64,000 bases of DNA from contig QVOM02000042.1 of assembly GCA_003586115.2 (NCBI GenBank), positions 76,737,636 through 76,801,635 of the forward strand, given 5' to 3'. The notes under the pieces were generated by a model. That model saw only the letters and a program-made list of their open reading frames with translations, had not been told where the DNA came from and did no database searches. The DNA is from Salvator merianae. Taxonomy: Eukaryota; Chordata; Lepidosauria; Squamata; Teiidae. Positions 11,925 to 25,164 of the stretch are shown here, one piece after another. Position numbers and translations under genes: made by a program. Position 1 is the stretch's first letter; every line of letters starts with the position of its first letter.

Positions 11925-12620
11925 GTCTCTTTTTAAGTTTCATGGTTGTTGTTCCTGTTCATATAGTGTTGATGTTACTGTGAAATTCCTTAATAAAAAT
12001 TTCAAAAAAAATAATCCATGCATTTCTCATTACTTTATTACATGTCTAAAGATCACCTTTTGGAAAAGTTTGGAAATGGTGCATATTTGCTGGATTTGAA
12101 GAATGAAGAGGAAAGACGACAATCAGTAGAAGAAAAGAACTGAAAGTGATCAGGAGGAGCAAGAAATATGAAATATAGAAGAGACTTTGGAAGAAGGAAG
12201 AAGTCAGTCATAAAAAATGTTAGTGTATGGATTTTTGAACTAAATGTAAATTTTATATCTTAAATTTAAAAAAAGGTACAGGTCAGAGAAAATATCAAAA
12301 ACTGGATTTAATTTATAGTATAAAGAACAAATTGCAAGAACTTGTTGAAGATGTTTAATTACATATTCAAAAGGTATTAGAATTTTGCTTAACATATGTC
12401 TTTTGTCTTAGGTCTTTGAAAGAAAATTCAAAAGCCTCCAGATTATTACTGAATTTTATAGTCTCTGGCATAAAAAGCAATGGTTTTTTAATTTCAGTAT
12501 CTACTTTTTTCTTGTAATGGCAGTTCCAAATAGTTTTGAACAACACTAGAAAATTAAGTGGTTTGCAGATGTTGCTAAGAAAATTAACTATTATTTATTC
12601 TAGTAGTTTACTACAAATTC
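11925..12620. other. Gene-free AT-rich sequence
   Basis: No gene or repeat recognised. Confidence 0.45.
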
Positions 12621-12623
12621 ATA

Positions 12624-13218
12624 GAGCCTGTTTGCACTTATGACAGTAGAATGTTCTAATTAGCAGGGTTTGGGCCAGCCAAGATCAGGTACAGTGAGGA
12701 GTGTTCGCACTTGTCGGCACTGGAACAATTTGTGAGCTGACCAGCAGGGGGAGCTGGTCTGGTAGCTGGGTCTGGACCTATAGGAGCTGAGTCAGGACTT
12801 GGGTCCAAAATGGCTGCCAGGGTCCAGACCCCAAAGTATGAACTACCTGACGGTGCCTGCGCAGCCACGCAGTCCCTGCCCTGCCACCATTCCATACCAG
12901 GAAGTGGTGCAAACACACCAGTCAGCTTGGAGACTACAGTTTTGTTGACCACAGTTAGTAGACTTCAGGTGGGCTTTGGTAGGTTTCAAGTCAGCTAGGG
13001 CTGTTTGCAGGTGCGAAAGCTCCGTTCCAGTGAGGGCCTTTCTGCACTTTCTACCTTAGAATGGAATAATTATAGTCCAGCTGCTCCTGGTATACCTATC
13101 GAGTGCTTCACAGCTGTACCAGGAGCAGCTGGGCTATAATAATCCCATTCTAAGGTAGAAAGTGCAGAAAGGCCCTGAGTGTCCTGGAATGTTACTGTTG
13201 CTAAGTGCAAACAGGCCC
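12624..13218. mobile_element. Inverted-repeat DNA element, family B, copy 1, interrupted by a second MITE
   Basis: Ends are GAGCCTGTTTGCACTTA on the left and TAAGTGCAAACAGGCCC on the right, near-perfect inverted repeats. ATA flanks the element at 12,621-12,623 and 13,219-13,221. The interior aligns with copy 2 at 14,123-14,631 (shared TTAGCAGGGTTTGGG, GGATCAGGTACAGTGA-like, GGAGACTACAGTTT and AGGTGGGCTTTGGTAG blocks). A 142-bp MITE is inserted at 13,034-13,175. Chance frames on both strands cross it, but no transposase is present. Confidence 0.8.
13034..13175. mobile_element. Near-perfect palindromic MITE, family A, nested in family B
   Basis: The element begins GGGCCTTTCTGCACTTTCTA and ends with its complement; the arms run about 62 bp with a short centre near 13,092-13,112. 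A TGA duplication sits at 13,031-13,033 and 13,176-13,178. Removing the element and one TGA restores colinearity with family B copy 2, so the insertion boundaries are supported by an independent uninterrupted copy. Confidence 0.9.
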
Positions 13219-13221
13219 ATA

Positions 13222-14119
13222 GTAAGCTTGTGCTTGTTGACATTTTTCTGTTGGTATTCAGTAAGTATTTTCTTAGTAAAGAATGCCTTAAATCACAATT
13301 GATTCAGCACATCTATAGGCCTAGATACAGAGTTCAAAGTAGTGCACTCTGCAGTAAGAATTTACGCCAACTGCCAATATAAAATTATATGGAGGAAAAT
13401 AATGTCAAAGATACCGAGGAGCAGCTTTTGGTTTCCTGTTTTAATCTTATTGTTAAGTTAGGGACACTAATTCAAGCCTACTACCTGACCTTGAGTTACA
13501 TGATAAAGGCAGAGTTCAAGAAGCGCCTCAGTCTCCTTAACCATCTCATACTTTGTGATTCAGAATGCTATGGAGCTGACTGTTGAACAGCTAAAGAACA
13601 TCAAGGATGCTAGGGAAGTTTAAGGTCTGTCTTAACCCTTTAGGGAAGCACTTGGGTCCAGGAGGCCACTTTTATGTTTTTACAAGAGATAAAATATTAC
13701 TAATTGGTGGTTTCTTGTTGCTGAGCTCCAGGTTACTGCCTACACTGCATGTACCAAATCATCTAGAACTCCAGCAGGCTTCTGCAGAAGTAGCTGCTGG
13801 CTTGTTTGCACAGTTGTTGGCTGCTAATAATCCTGTCCCTTGGTGAAGCTAACAGGCTTCATAGAAAAACAGAAGGGGTTTCTCCGATCAGTTTGGATTT
13901 CTGCATCACCAACAGGGAATCATAAATGCTTTGAGTCCATTAGAGCTGGAGTCTGATATATGACATGTACAGATAATATTGGGACTACAACACAAACAGC
14001 ATCTTCTTTCTCCCCTGTGATGTATGTGCAATCCCAGGCTCCTTGTTTCTTAAGAAAATACCAAATCTGAGCAGCCTTAACTTTTTTGACCCTCATGCCG
14101 CAGGACCAATAATTTGCAG
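13222..14119. other. Gene-free sequence between two family B elements
   Basis: No gene recognised. Several short frames exist without any domain signal. Confidence 0.4.
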
Positions 14120-14122
14120 AAT

Positions 14123-14631
14123 GGGCGTTTTCGCACTTCAGAGAGTAGAAAGTACTAATTAGCAGGGTTTGGGACGGCCAGGATCAGGTACAGTGATGAG
14201 TATTCACACTTGTCAGGAATGGAACAGTTTGCGAGCCGACTAGCAGGGGAAGCAGTGCAGCTGGGAATGCACTAGTTAGGAAGCTGTGTTTGAACACAGA
14301 GGAGCTGTTTTCGAAGTAGTGTTCGAAGCAGCAGCCAGGGTCTGAACTCCAAAGGGCAAACCTGGATCCGAACCATCGGACGGTAGCAACATGGCCCTGT
14401 TCTGCCAACATTTCAAACCCAGAAGTGGTGCGAACGCACCTTCCCTGATCTGGACCTAATCACGCAGGTCAGGTTGGAGACTACAGTTTAGTTGACCACA
14501 GCTGGTAGGCTTCAGGTGAGTATCAGGTGGGCTTTGGTAGTTTTTGGGTCAGCTGGGGCTGTTTGCAAGTGCAAATCTTGTGTTCCAGCAAGCGTCTTGG
14601 AATGTTCCTCTTGCTAAGTGCGAACACACCC
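14123..14631. mobile_element. Inverted-repeat DNA element, family B, copy 2 (uninterrupted)
   Basis: It starts GGGCGTTTTCGCACTT and ends AAGTGCGAACACACCC, matching inverted repeats. The body aligns with 12,624-13,218 except for the 142-bp insert there and a longer middle here. Flanking triplets are AAT on the left and AAA on the right, so a 3-bp duplication with one later change is possible. Confidence 0.75.
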
Positions 14632-17214
14632 AAAGTCCTCCCACCCCAGTCAAGTCGTTGTGTGCTGTAGGATCTTATACATAGTCATGTGCATCAGCGA
14701 ATGGCTACAATGGTTTGATGGCAGAGTAGTACAATGGATGGTTTGACCCTACAGCTTTGTAAGTCTTCTTGGAAGGAGAGAATTTCTACAGAAGGAGGAA
14801 TGTGAAATAGGACCTCTTGCAAGGGGCAGCAACAACATAGGAAGTGTTCTTTAGTCTTAGAAGATTTAATGAAAAATACACACATCTTGGTTTGTTAGAG
14901 ATAAGTAGAAACACTCAAATTTATAGTCATAGTGGGAAAGAAGTTATAGCACTTGTCTGTTTTGCTGTTAATTCATGTCTTACAAGAACAAGCAGTGGTG
15001 TCTGGATGGCCCTGTACTGACAGGCAACAAAAGCTGCTGATTTTTTTTAATCACCTGCCCTATAATTTTGGGAGTTAGAACTGCATGACCTTGAATCTCA
15101 GAGTTTCAATGCCAGATCTGCGGAGGAAGTAAGATTTGGCCTGGATGTTCTCCTGAGCAGCCTTTTTTTAGGACAGAAAAGTGATAAAAGATGTATCTGA
15201 AGAAACTGAGACCACAGACAACATTAAGCTTATGATTCTCCTGCTCCTTTTGATTTGGAGCAGTGCTCTAGCAGCTTTCAAAAAAGCTGGACATGTATGG
15301 ATTGTGAAGATGCCCTTCCCAAATGTACAGTATCTGCAGTTCTATGTTAGATCTTTCAGATATATCTGCACTGGAAGCAGATTTTGCTGTTTTCAGAGCC
15401 AATTAGCAACAGCTGCACCTAGAATGTCCAAGAGGGAGGCAGTGATTGTTTATGTTCAGTAGATTTGTATTTCTACAGCTGAGCTGACCTGAGCAATTTA
15501 TGACTGTAAAATCTCCTGATGAAGCTTCTATTTAGCATAGGAGTTCTCATATTTTATGCTTTGCTGATTTGTGTGGATGCAGTTTAGAAAATCATCTCTG
15601 TCCTGCTGATATTTTCAATTCAGTAGTGTACTTTGGTTTTACTACAGTTCAGTACAAAGAGAGGAATATATTGATAGTAAATTGTGTCTGTTGCTTGTAA
15701 TAAATTCAGAAACTCAATCATGCAAAGATAAAACTGACTTTCTAGGCTGCTTTTTATTCAATTTATACAAATAATCTGTGTAAGACACCAACATCAATAG
15801 ATGGCTGATGGCTTTAATCATGAGACTTTATGAAAATACTAAATTGCAACTAATTTTTTCTAGCAGGCCACCACAGATAGTATAATCTCAGATAAGTTGT
15901 GGACTTTTAAGGGAGTTATGTTCTTGCCCTGCTTCTATTTAACTTGTTTGTTAATGATTTTTGGCCCTGCATTTTTTCCTGTATAAGTTGATGTCAAAAA
16001 TTGTGTTTTGCTTTACATTGATAGTCTATTATTTCATATCTCAGATTGATTTACCCAGATCTATAATCATAAAGTATGAAGAAACCAAGGTTTTAATGTT
16101 TGGACAAAAAAGTACAAAGTAAAAATGTAAAACGTGTGCACATTTCATCAAATAAATGCACCCCCCCCCCCATTACTACCTTGTATTCTTTACAGCTCCA
16201 GAAAGATGACTTATTAGCAAGCCAAAAAATTAAGTCTGATAAATATGAGTGTGCTATTCTCCCAGAATCTGTTTTCCTTGTACTATATGTGGTGTGCTTG
16301 GATCTGCAAGACCAGCTGTCTCCAGTGGTACCTTAGGTATAGCCGCATATTTTGACAGCACAGGTGGGACCCTGAAGGAGGAGGCTGGAGCCTTGCACTC
16401 TCTGTGTGACAGTGGAAAGGGGGGAAAGAACTAGGCCATTTTGCTTGCTCTGTCTTATTGTTTTTCTATTTTGAATGTTTCGGTTAACTACTCTGTGCAT
16501 CTCTTAACGCAGAGAAGAAATGCAAATTGACTGTTAGGAATCCAATCAAATTATGATAGTGTCCATCAAGAGTGCAGTTTTGTTGGCGATTGAGGATTGT
16601 TATTCCAAAAGTAGCCCTGAGAAGGAAGTTGTATACCTTTGCAAAGATGAGCAGCACATTGTTTTGTCCTTGTCCCTAGAAACACATCTGAAGCTAAATT
16701 CATCCTACTCTCCTACATCCTTCTCTTGCAGCTCCTCAACTTTTCCACTCATATCAAGGGCTGCCCTGCTTCAGACTTAGTGGGCTGCTCAGGAAAATAC
16801 CACAGTAGTCGAAGGTAGAATGTACTTTGGTTATATCATTCAAAAACTGAGAACCTGATGGCAATTCAGGTAGGTTGCAACTGAGGGTCTAGATAACCAA
16901 ATCTTCTCTGTCCTCATGGACAACATGTGCTGTCTGTGAAAAGCTTTTATAGGCTGCTGGTTGTGAACTCAATTGTTCCTCCATGGACACCTAACTCAGG
17001 CTTTGCTTGGGACTGCAAAACAGAGGAGAGGCTGGCACCATCCCTTAGCATAGGATTCTAGGCATGGAAGATTCTACTGAAGTGGAACTAGCAGGAAGAG
17101 ACTGATCTTGCTAGCCAGGGACACTTGGTATTCATTTCAGACACCTGTTCCTCTGTGGGTGGGCAGTGTTCAAGCTTCCACTTTGCTAGTAGTTGTGGCG
17201 AGTCATCTTGAGAC
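14632..17214. other. Gene-free sequence
   Basis: I see no gene. A poly-C run of about 13 lies near 16,160-16,172. Short frames here have no recognisable domain or splice context. Confidence 0.4.
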
Positions 17215-17610
17215 TGTCCAAGAAAAGGCTGCTAGAGTGCTGAAAGGTATTTATTACCAAATATCATGCTAGTCCTGAAAGGTCTGCACTGGTTGTTCAT
17301 TCACTACTGGGCTCAATTCAGGGTGCTAACATATAAAGCCCTGAATACTTGGGAATGCCTTTTCCTGTATAGACTTGCCAGTCAATTAAGACCAGAAGAA
17401 GGTGCCTTCCTTCACCCCCTCATCTTCAGTTGTAAGAGCGGTAGTGGCTTAAGGAAGGCCTTCTCTGTGACTGTTAGTACCCGCTCTAGCTGCTCTGGTG
17501 CTGTACATTTCAATTTTTAGAATTTTCACTTTGTTACATTTTATTTGTAAATTGCCTAAGACCATCAGGTATAGGCAGTATAAACATGCAAATAATAAGT
17601 AATAAAATTG
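17215..17610 (+). mobile_element. L2-like LINE, C-terminal ORF2 remnant and 3' tail
   Basis: From about 17,218 the translation recalls the VQxxAARVLxG block that precedes LHWLPIxxRxxFKVLxLTYKAL in L2-type fish and lizard LINEs. Here it reads KGLHWLFIHYWAQFRVL then TYKALNTWECLFLY, followed by a decayed GLRKAFSVT block. The 3' part (TTGTAAATTGCCTAAGACC, then GGCAGTATAAACATGCAAAT and an AATAAGTAATAAA end) is the matching LINE tail. Stops and losses show it is dead. Confidence 0.8.
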
Positions 17611-18882
17611 AGATGTGTTTTATACTGTGTCTTTATTTGCAAAAGGCTTTAAATATTAAGACCCATAGTTGAAACAATAAACTCTTTGACATTTGGAGAA
17701 GTGCTGACGATAGACCAGAAGACATATGCAGTAGAAGGGGCAAGAAGAGTGACTGTCACACTAGCCCCCACTCTATCCTTCCCTGGGACACACAAGAGAA
17801 GGATACTGTTTGCTACCAAATAGTGAGGAAGTCCAGAGATGATCAGGGCATACTGAAAGTATGGTTGGGGCATATGTCAAGTATGCATGCCCATGGAAAG
17901 TTTCAAAAAGGGTATTTAAACATGTATCTGAACAAAGGGAACTGGATACACATGTGCATCCCTTTTTCACTGCTGCTGTGCTTCCTCTACATCCCCAATC
18001 TGGGACAAACTTCAACAGGTGAGTCCTAAGCTGGCTACTTAGGATTTCCTTGCAGCTGAGGTGACTGTCCAGAGACAGCTTGCTTCTTTTCTTTCAATCA
18101 TTGCTTAATTAATCTACTTTGTATTTAATTACTACCAAATTGCAGAAATTACAAAAGCTTTACGTAAAGTAGGAAAAGATAACCACTGTGTCTTGGTTTA
18201 TTCATTCTGCCATGCCTTCTTAAATAGTGTGGAGGAAATACGCTAATGCTGCATAGGTAACTAATTAAACTGGAATTATGAAATATTGTGGGCAGAACCA
18301 AAACCCCAGCATCAATCTTAGTATTGGCAGTTTCAGTCAGCAAAATGGAAATGGGGAGGGCAAGGACCATATAATGACTTAAGTGTCACCTTTTATTGTG
18401 CCAAAGATATCACAATTGCGACTCATGAGATGAAAGGAACTCAGATGTCTCACTTTTATTGTCGTACCACCATCTGATCTATGTGGTATTCATAGCTCTA
18501 CCCGATTACTGGAGACACAAATATGCTTTGTCCATATCTCTCCTCTCTAGTTTTTATGCAGGAATATACATTGCAGCCTGCATCAAATTCCATGAAAATA
18601 GTTTCAGTGCTGCAACAGTTATGTCTAAATGAGCTTAAGTTCCCACTTCTTCAGGAGAGCCATTGCTCAGCAGGAGAATATCTACATCTACTAAATTATA
18701 ATTTAATTAAAATATAATTTTAATTAAATAATTATATAAAATAATTTTTCTATCCAAATTTAGCTAAAACAAAATAAATGCATAAAGACTACACAAGTAA
18801 GCAATTTATTGTAGGACAACAAACAGTGGCAAACAACAATATGTAAATTCAGTTGATAATGGGGCAAAGAGACTTGTCAAAC
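17611..18882. other. Gene-free AT-rich sequence
   Basis: No gene or recognisable repeat was found. Confidence 0.4.
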
Positions 18883-18933
18883 AATATATATAGAGATATA
18901 TATATACACACACACACACACATACACACATAA
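18883..18933. repeat. (TA)n/(CA)n microsatellite
   Basis: A compound dinucleotide tract: a TA-rich part from about 18,883 to 18,906 runs into a CA-rich part to 18,931, with one CATACA interruption. Confidence 0.95.
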
Positions 18934-21458
18934 TATTCCTTCAAAAAGCAGCTCAGTATTTTTTTAAAAAAATCAGTTTGGAAAAAAGGGCAATGATGAC
19001 TTTAGCATACCAAGTGCAGCACCAGAGGAGACATGAAACACTTTGGGTTAAGTGTTGAAACTTACATGTCTGCAAACTTTTCATCCTCTTTCAGCTTTAT
19101 ACCACGGCATCTCATAAGAAGGCATAACTAGGAGTTGCCCTTTTCAAAACAAAGGAGATTCTGTTTTACATACAGCAGAGAATGTTGTGGTAGAATTCTA
19201 AACAGGACCATTTGAGAATCCAGGTGTGGGGAAGTATACTTTTGAATGTTGCCCTGTAAAAACAAGCAAAACAAAAGACACCTTCCTGCACATCGAGAAT
19301 AAATGTTTGCAATACTCCTCCTCTTGGTGTGTTTGTGTACCATAGGAAGTTTTTTGAATGAGGTAGCATTTAAAAAATAGCCAATATCCCTTGCCATCTA
19401 CAGCCTGAAATAAGACAGTGCAGAATCCTTCTACCTCAGTCTACAACTCAAACTAGATAATGTGTAGAATAGTTTCACAACATAGGGATTTTCTAAATTA
19501 TTTCAAGAGTTGTTTTGACATGAACCATTAGTACTGTACTGTCCCAAATCTGATTCACAGTGCAGTTTAGCTTATATTTAGAAGCCGTGTGAGACTGTGT
19601 AATGTTTGGATTTGTCCCATGGTTTATTATAGGGCCACTACAGTGTCGTCTTAGTTAAGATATTTAAACAAGATGATCTTCAGGTCTGTTCTGGATTAGG
19701 ACAGCACTGTTGTTTATCAAAATATACAAAAAGGTCAAGTATTTACCAGATTCCAATGCAAGTTCAGGAACAAACAGTTACAAACAAATCAACATGAAGA
19801 AAATATTCCTCGGGTGAAATACAAATTAATTCACGGCAGAAGAAAGAAAGCTGCTTTTTGAAGAATCATCTGAAAACCCAATAAAAAGTACACGCATATA
19901 AAACACTGGATTGTCAATGGTACTGTGAAACAATTCAAGTTTAAATCATGTTTTTTTACTTTCACAAACAGATGAGATGCTTTTCAACTTCAAGCTTTTT
20001 TCTCCCCAACATGTCAGCAGTTAGCATCCACAAAAGCACCATTGGATATGGAAGAGTTAGCACCACATAGAGTTTTAGGATCTAACTGGCAACATGTGTT
20101 GCTGACAAACTTGGAACGTGGAAATTTGTGTGGTACTTAGTACAGTCTTATTATAAACAATACAAGGCAATTTATGATTATTCATACAGTACAATACAGT
20201 CACTGATCAATGAACCTTTGAGTACAGTACATGACAAGTCACATCTGAACACCTTGTTAATACTAGAGTATGCTGAAGATTTTAGAAGCAGGGACTTTGT
20301 TGATCAGCTTACTTCATCCCTATTTTAAATTCAGGGTCTGATATTTACATGGCCTCATTAAACTAAAATAAAAATCCAACCATTATATGTGTAGCTGGGA
20401 GAAATGCCATGTATATATGATCAATTGTTAAAAATGCATTTAAAAGTGAGACAAACTATTACAAGATTTAAATATAGCACTCTGGGTGCTCAGTGTTATC
20501 CAAATGCAGCCTTTATCTTATATATTTAAATTTCCAGTACTGTGAAACTGAAAAATACCATAGAACAACTGAAGTGATGCCTGGAGGCAGTAATAAGTCT
20601 TTCAAGAAACATGCAGAAGAGTTTAATATTTGGGGGCCAATAGTTAAACCTCTCTCTTTTATTGTTTTGAACCCATTGCTTTCCAGCTTCTCTCTGCCAT
20701 CCATTAAGGTCATTTTCATCTCATGGCTGATAGAGTTTTGTTTTAGTTACTAAAACCCCTGCAATCACTAAGGTAATTTATCTTCTGACTTCTGTTTAAC
20801 AGGGATTTTGAAGCCCATCTGAAGATCTGTTGCAATTTTATTACTTGTTCATTGTCACCTTGCTCCCCACGCACACTATTCTTTTGATAGCACCTCAGTA
20901 TCTTCATATATTATTAATATATCTTCATATATCATTACAGTGCCTTTCACTTTTCTGATCCTTAGCTGTTCAACACTTTGGCTTACAAGCTAGCACCTAC
21001 TGCTCCAAAGATACATCTTGCGCTTCCACCTCACATCTCATAATGATCTGCTGACATTTCTGTTGAAATTGAATGTCTTCTCAATTGGTTAATTACTCAG
21101 TGTAATTTCAAGCAAAAATATTCATCACCCATTGTCTCACGTTGTTCCCTCAATAAATTAACACTGATCAGATCATCTGAGCACACAGATCAGTTAATTT
21201 CACCTCAAACATAGTATTTCAGTGAAGGTGGTTCACACATTCAAGCTGTTTTGACATAATGCATTGACTGAGAGTTCATTTGTATAATCTCTGAGAGTAT
21301 TAGTTTAGAAATCAGACTATGAGCCTGGAAGCTCTCCCATATATGAAAGCGGTGTACCAGGAAAAAGCCACGTTAAAAGCACTTTTCTTTGTCATAGCAG
21401 CTTTTCTAAGGTAGAGCTTTTGTTAATATGAAATAATATTAATAAACGCTCTGTAATA
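18934..21458. other. Gene-free AT-rich sequence
   Basis: No gene seen; chance frames only. Confidence 0.4.
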
Positions 21459-21470
21459 CAACATTGAATG

Positions 21471-21651
21471 GCTGCAGTGCAGAGCAAACTGCCTGGAAAG
21501 TAAAGGGTTGCCAGTTTGACCCCCAGCCTCTCCCTGGAAGTAAGCAATGACAAACCACTTCTGCATCTCTGCCAAAGAAAAATGCATAGAGGTGCCCATG
21601 CAGTCAACCAGAAATCAGCTATGACTAAATGGTACCCAACAACCAACAATG
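21471..21651 (+). mobile_element. tRNA-headed SINE (family S), 5'-shortened, with target duplication
   Basis: The body matches the copy at 9,710-9,912 (CCCCAGCCTCTCCCTGgAAG, CAAACCACTTCTGCATCTCT, GCCCATGCAGTCAACCAGAA, then ACCCAACAAC), but most of the A-box part of the tRNA-like head is missing or diverged. A perfect 12-bp duplication, CAACATTGAATG, flanks it at 21,459-21,470 and 21,652-21,663, which fixes the insertion boundaries. Confidence 0.9.
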
Positions 21652-21663
21652 CAACATTGAATG

Positions 21664-24600
21664 TATACAGGTGTAAATCTGGCCTAAAACTCATTTCTGT
21701 TGAAACACAGCCAAACTTCATACAGCTGAAGTGATTTGTGATCCTTTCTTTTCAAGCATTTATGTCACTCTTGCCCTGCAGATGGCCACAGTATCTTCCT
21801 TATGAAAAACATTCAATCTGCAGTGTTTATAGTCTTAAATGTATTTATTTGCCTATGCCTTCATTTGCATTTTTGTGACTTTCTCAAATGTATGAGGCCT
21901 TGAGTTCAGTTCTTACCCACAAAAAAGTAGGAATAACTAAATACAGAATTTAATTGGCAATCTCAGTGGGTTTACTGCTGGAGAAGTCTCTTCACAAAAG
22001 GGCACTGTATTTCATTTGTTGTCATGCAGTGTTTGTAAAGGAAATATAACAACTTCCTGTGTCACTTTTTACAGTAGATTTGAATATACCCTTAATATCC
22101 AAGACTGCTTTATGTAGGTATGGTGCTCTGTCCTCCCTCTTATGTAGACAAACAAGCAAAATGATTACTCCAATCATGCTCTTTCTCTGTTTTATACTTT
22201 CAAATGTGTAAAGGATGTTGACCATACATACATTTTTTTCATATTAAAAACACATAAACTCTTAGCTGATGGAAGATTCATGTAAGATCCCATTATATCT
22301 GCTCTTGAATTGGCAATGCTTTTCTTTTAGATAAGAGATCATGTAAAGAGACCCTGAACTTTAAGCTGGTTTAAAAACAATTCTGACATCATGTAAGAGA
22401 ATGGTATAAGCCAATAGATTGAGTGGGTTTTGCATTTAAAAGGATGTCTACAGAGTGTTGCACATTAAGGAATGCAAAACCTCTACGTATTCATGCAGGC
22501 ATGATAACATGTTCCACACCTATGCCATTTTGTACCTCTAGTATAGTGAAAACAGGGCACATAGGAAAAAAGTGCTAAATTACAGTACATTTGCTTTTTT
22601 AAATATATGTTAACAATAGAACAGCAAAACAGACTGTTTGAAAACAGAGTCAGTATCGTACAGTAAGTTCACATTTAATTCTTTACCATGTCTACAATTG
22701 TAATACATGCATTTTGTTTCCATTATTTTTATTCATAGGACCAATATCCTTCAGAACAGCAATCTTTAAAACAAAAATGTCTAAGGAAAATATTAAGCAT
22801 CACATAAGTTTAAGAAAATTATTTTAATTAGCATTACATGTACTCATTTACATTTACGATTTTTCATGCCATGACTTTAACACACCTTTTGGTTAAGAAT
22901 AGCCTACTGAAAAACAGTACCATTGGGAGGAATACACACACAGGATAAACCGCTACCTGCTATGCACATGATTTTAATTAACTTGACTGCTGTAATGCCG
23001 TATTCTGATTATAGGTGCAGTAGTGACATTACCTTTACACATTTATGGAAGAATACTCAAATTATAATTAAAATGACTACACATGCTTTTTTTTTTTTTA
23101 AAAAAGAACTGACTATTGTTAAACACTGCCCATGTGCCATTACAATTCTTAAATCTTCCTCTCTTTTTTTTAAAGCAGCTTATTGTGTCTTTAAAACATT
23201 AAATTAATACTTTACATGCAATCTAAGAAAAGAACGTATTGGGGAAAGGGCCCTCTTCCACTAGAGATCTACCAACCTCTTTTTAGTCTCTCTTCTACTA
23301 AACCTTTTAAAGTAACATCTTGTGTACGATTTCATCTGCTATCAACACAATCCCCAAAACTAAGCTTGCAGACGTGTCTAGCTTAATATCTTGGATGCTT
23401 CCAAAGAAGACCACAGAAATACTTTCCTGAATGCACTTCCTTGCACTACACAGAATGTGAAATTCCACACATTTGGGAGCAGACTTTTAAAGGAGTTGCA
23501 CTGAGAAGGCATGACACAGCTCTCTGTCTTTTTGCATTTTTTATCTAATAAAAAACCTTTCGTTATTTCTGGATCATTCTGTAAGAAAATGCTTTATTTT
23601 AGTTTGAGAGAGGAGGTGTTGCTAGATTTCTAGTAGATATGAAACTTATGTTCAGTTTGACTATGGATGCTGCTTCTAACTCTCTCATGCACACATCCAT
23701 TAACTCAGTTAGCAAAGGGACTAAATAATCTGACGAGCCAGAGTTAAATATATTTACCTTAGTTCAATCTTAGTGACAATCTTACAATAGAATGCTCAGA
23801 ATCTGGAAGAAAACATTCAGATTTAAGGATTGTTTTCGACAGAGATCACTGTTGAAGTAGAATAAGCATGACTGAAATAACCAATATGTTGTAATCCAAA
23901 TAGAAGTATTTATGTTCTCAAAGCTCATTCAAGGTTATTTCTGCTATGAAAAAGGGCTGCACAAAATTCAACCAATTTGTTCACTCAGACTAACTGCACT
24001 GCCCAACACAGGATCCACTTACACTTTTAAGAGCAAGTTTCCAATCAAGGCTCTAATCAAGATGATCTGCATTTACTTCTCATTTTTTTAAAAATGGTGT
24101 TATAAACACCACAAAACACTTGATCAGGGTTGCATTCAAGGTTCTCTGTACAAAGAGCTGTGGAAACTGTACATGCAGTCTCAAATCTGGATGCTGCTAT
24201 GAACAGTGCATGAAACACCTATTTTTACAGTTTTTCTTATTCAACAAGGGACACACACACAGAAGCCTGCTTCTGCATATGCACTGTGCTAATGGAGCAG
24301 GGCCCGGGGAATCTTCTATGTTGTTTACAAATAATCTCATTAGCATTTATGGACTGGCATCTAAAAACCAACTGTATTCAAAAGTCAGAATTATTTGCAT
24401 AAATTACTTTTTTAATAAATTGCCTAGTTGTAATAGTTAATTGCTTTGAAAGGCCTTCAGCTACTTAGCAGCTAAACCTGTAATATATCATTTAGGGGTT
24501 TCACTTAATTGAACTAGTATATTTGTTAACTGATAGCAGAGCATACAACTTTTGCGTTAGTTTCTTCTATAGCAGATCTTGAAGCTTATAGCCAATAGAA

Positions 24601-24672
24601 ACTTCCTGTTGGATGTTGTGCAAGGACTTCTTTGTTGCCTCAGACTACAATCCTCTACAATGTATCACATTG
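21664..24672. other. Gene-free AT-rich sequence
   Basis: No gene or repeat family recognised; chance frames and A/T runs only. Confidence 0.4.
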
Positions 24673-24673
24673 T

Positions 24674-24715
24674 ATTTTTTTTAAGAGATATTTTTTTAAG
24701 AGATATTTTTTTAAG
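24674..24715. repeat. 15-bp tandem repeat, about 2.7 copies
   Basis: The unit TTTTTTTAAGAGATA is repeated with almost no change, the last copy partial. It makes short frames on both strands that look repetitive (IFLRD units) but are not genes. Confidence 0.9.
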
Positions 24716-25130
24716 GGACTGCCTCCCTGGATGTTTCTGTACGTGTGGGCACTTGCAATGAATTGTACACTGGCCATCTTGTTCATATCTACCATTAGCA
24801 TGCATGGAAGCTTGACAAACAGCTGGTGAAACTCTGAGGCCAAAACTGATTAGCCACTCCTGATATTTATCTGGGAGTTGAATCCAATAGAATTGGCCAT
24901 GAGTGAAGATATTTTAGACTGTATTGTCAACAAGCTTTTCATAAGTAAGGAGTACTTTACAAATACAGTGATATACATTTGAAATGACTGCAATGTCTCT
25001 TCCTTCAAATGCATTTTTCTGGCCTACAAAATGTTAAAACTCAAGTCAAACTAATTTTGAGGTTTAATTTTAACTTTATTTTTTCAGTAGCTTTTATAGC
25101 ATCTACTAAATAGATGTTAACAGATACAGA

Positions 25131-25164
25131 GTCTCTCTCTCTCTCTCTCTCCCCCTCCCTCCCT
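25131..25164. repeat. (CT)n microsatellite with C-rich end
   Basis: A run of CT dinucleotides followed by CCCCCTCCCTCCCTG. Confidence 0.95.
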
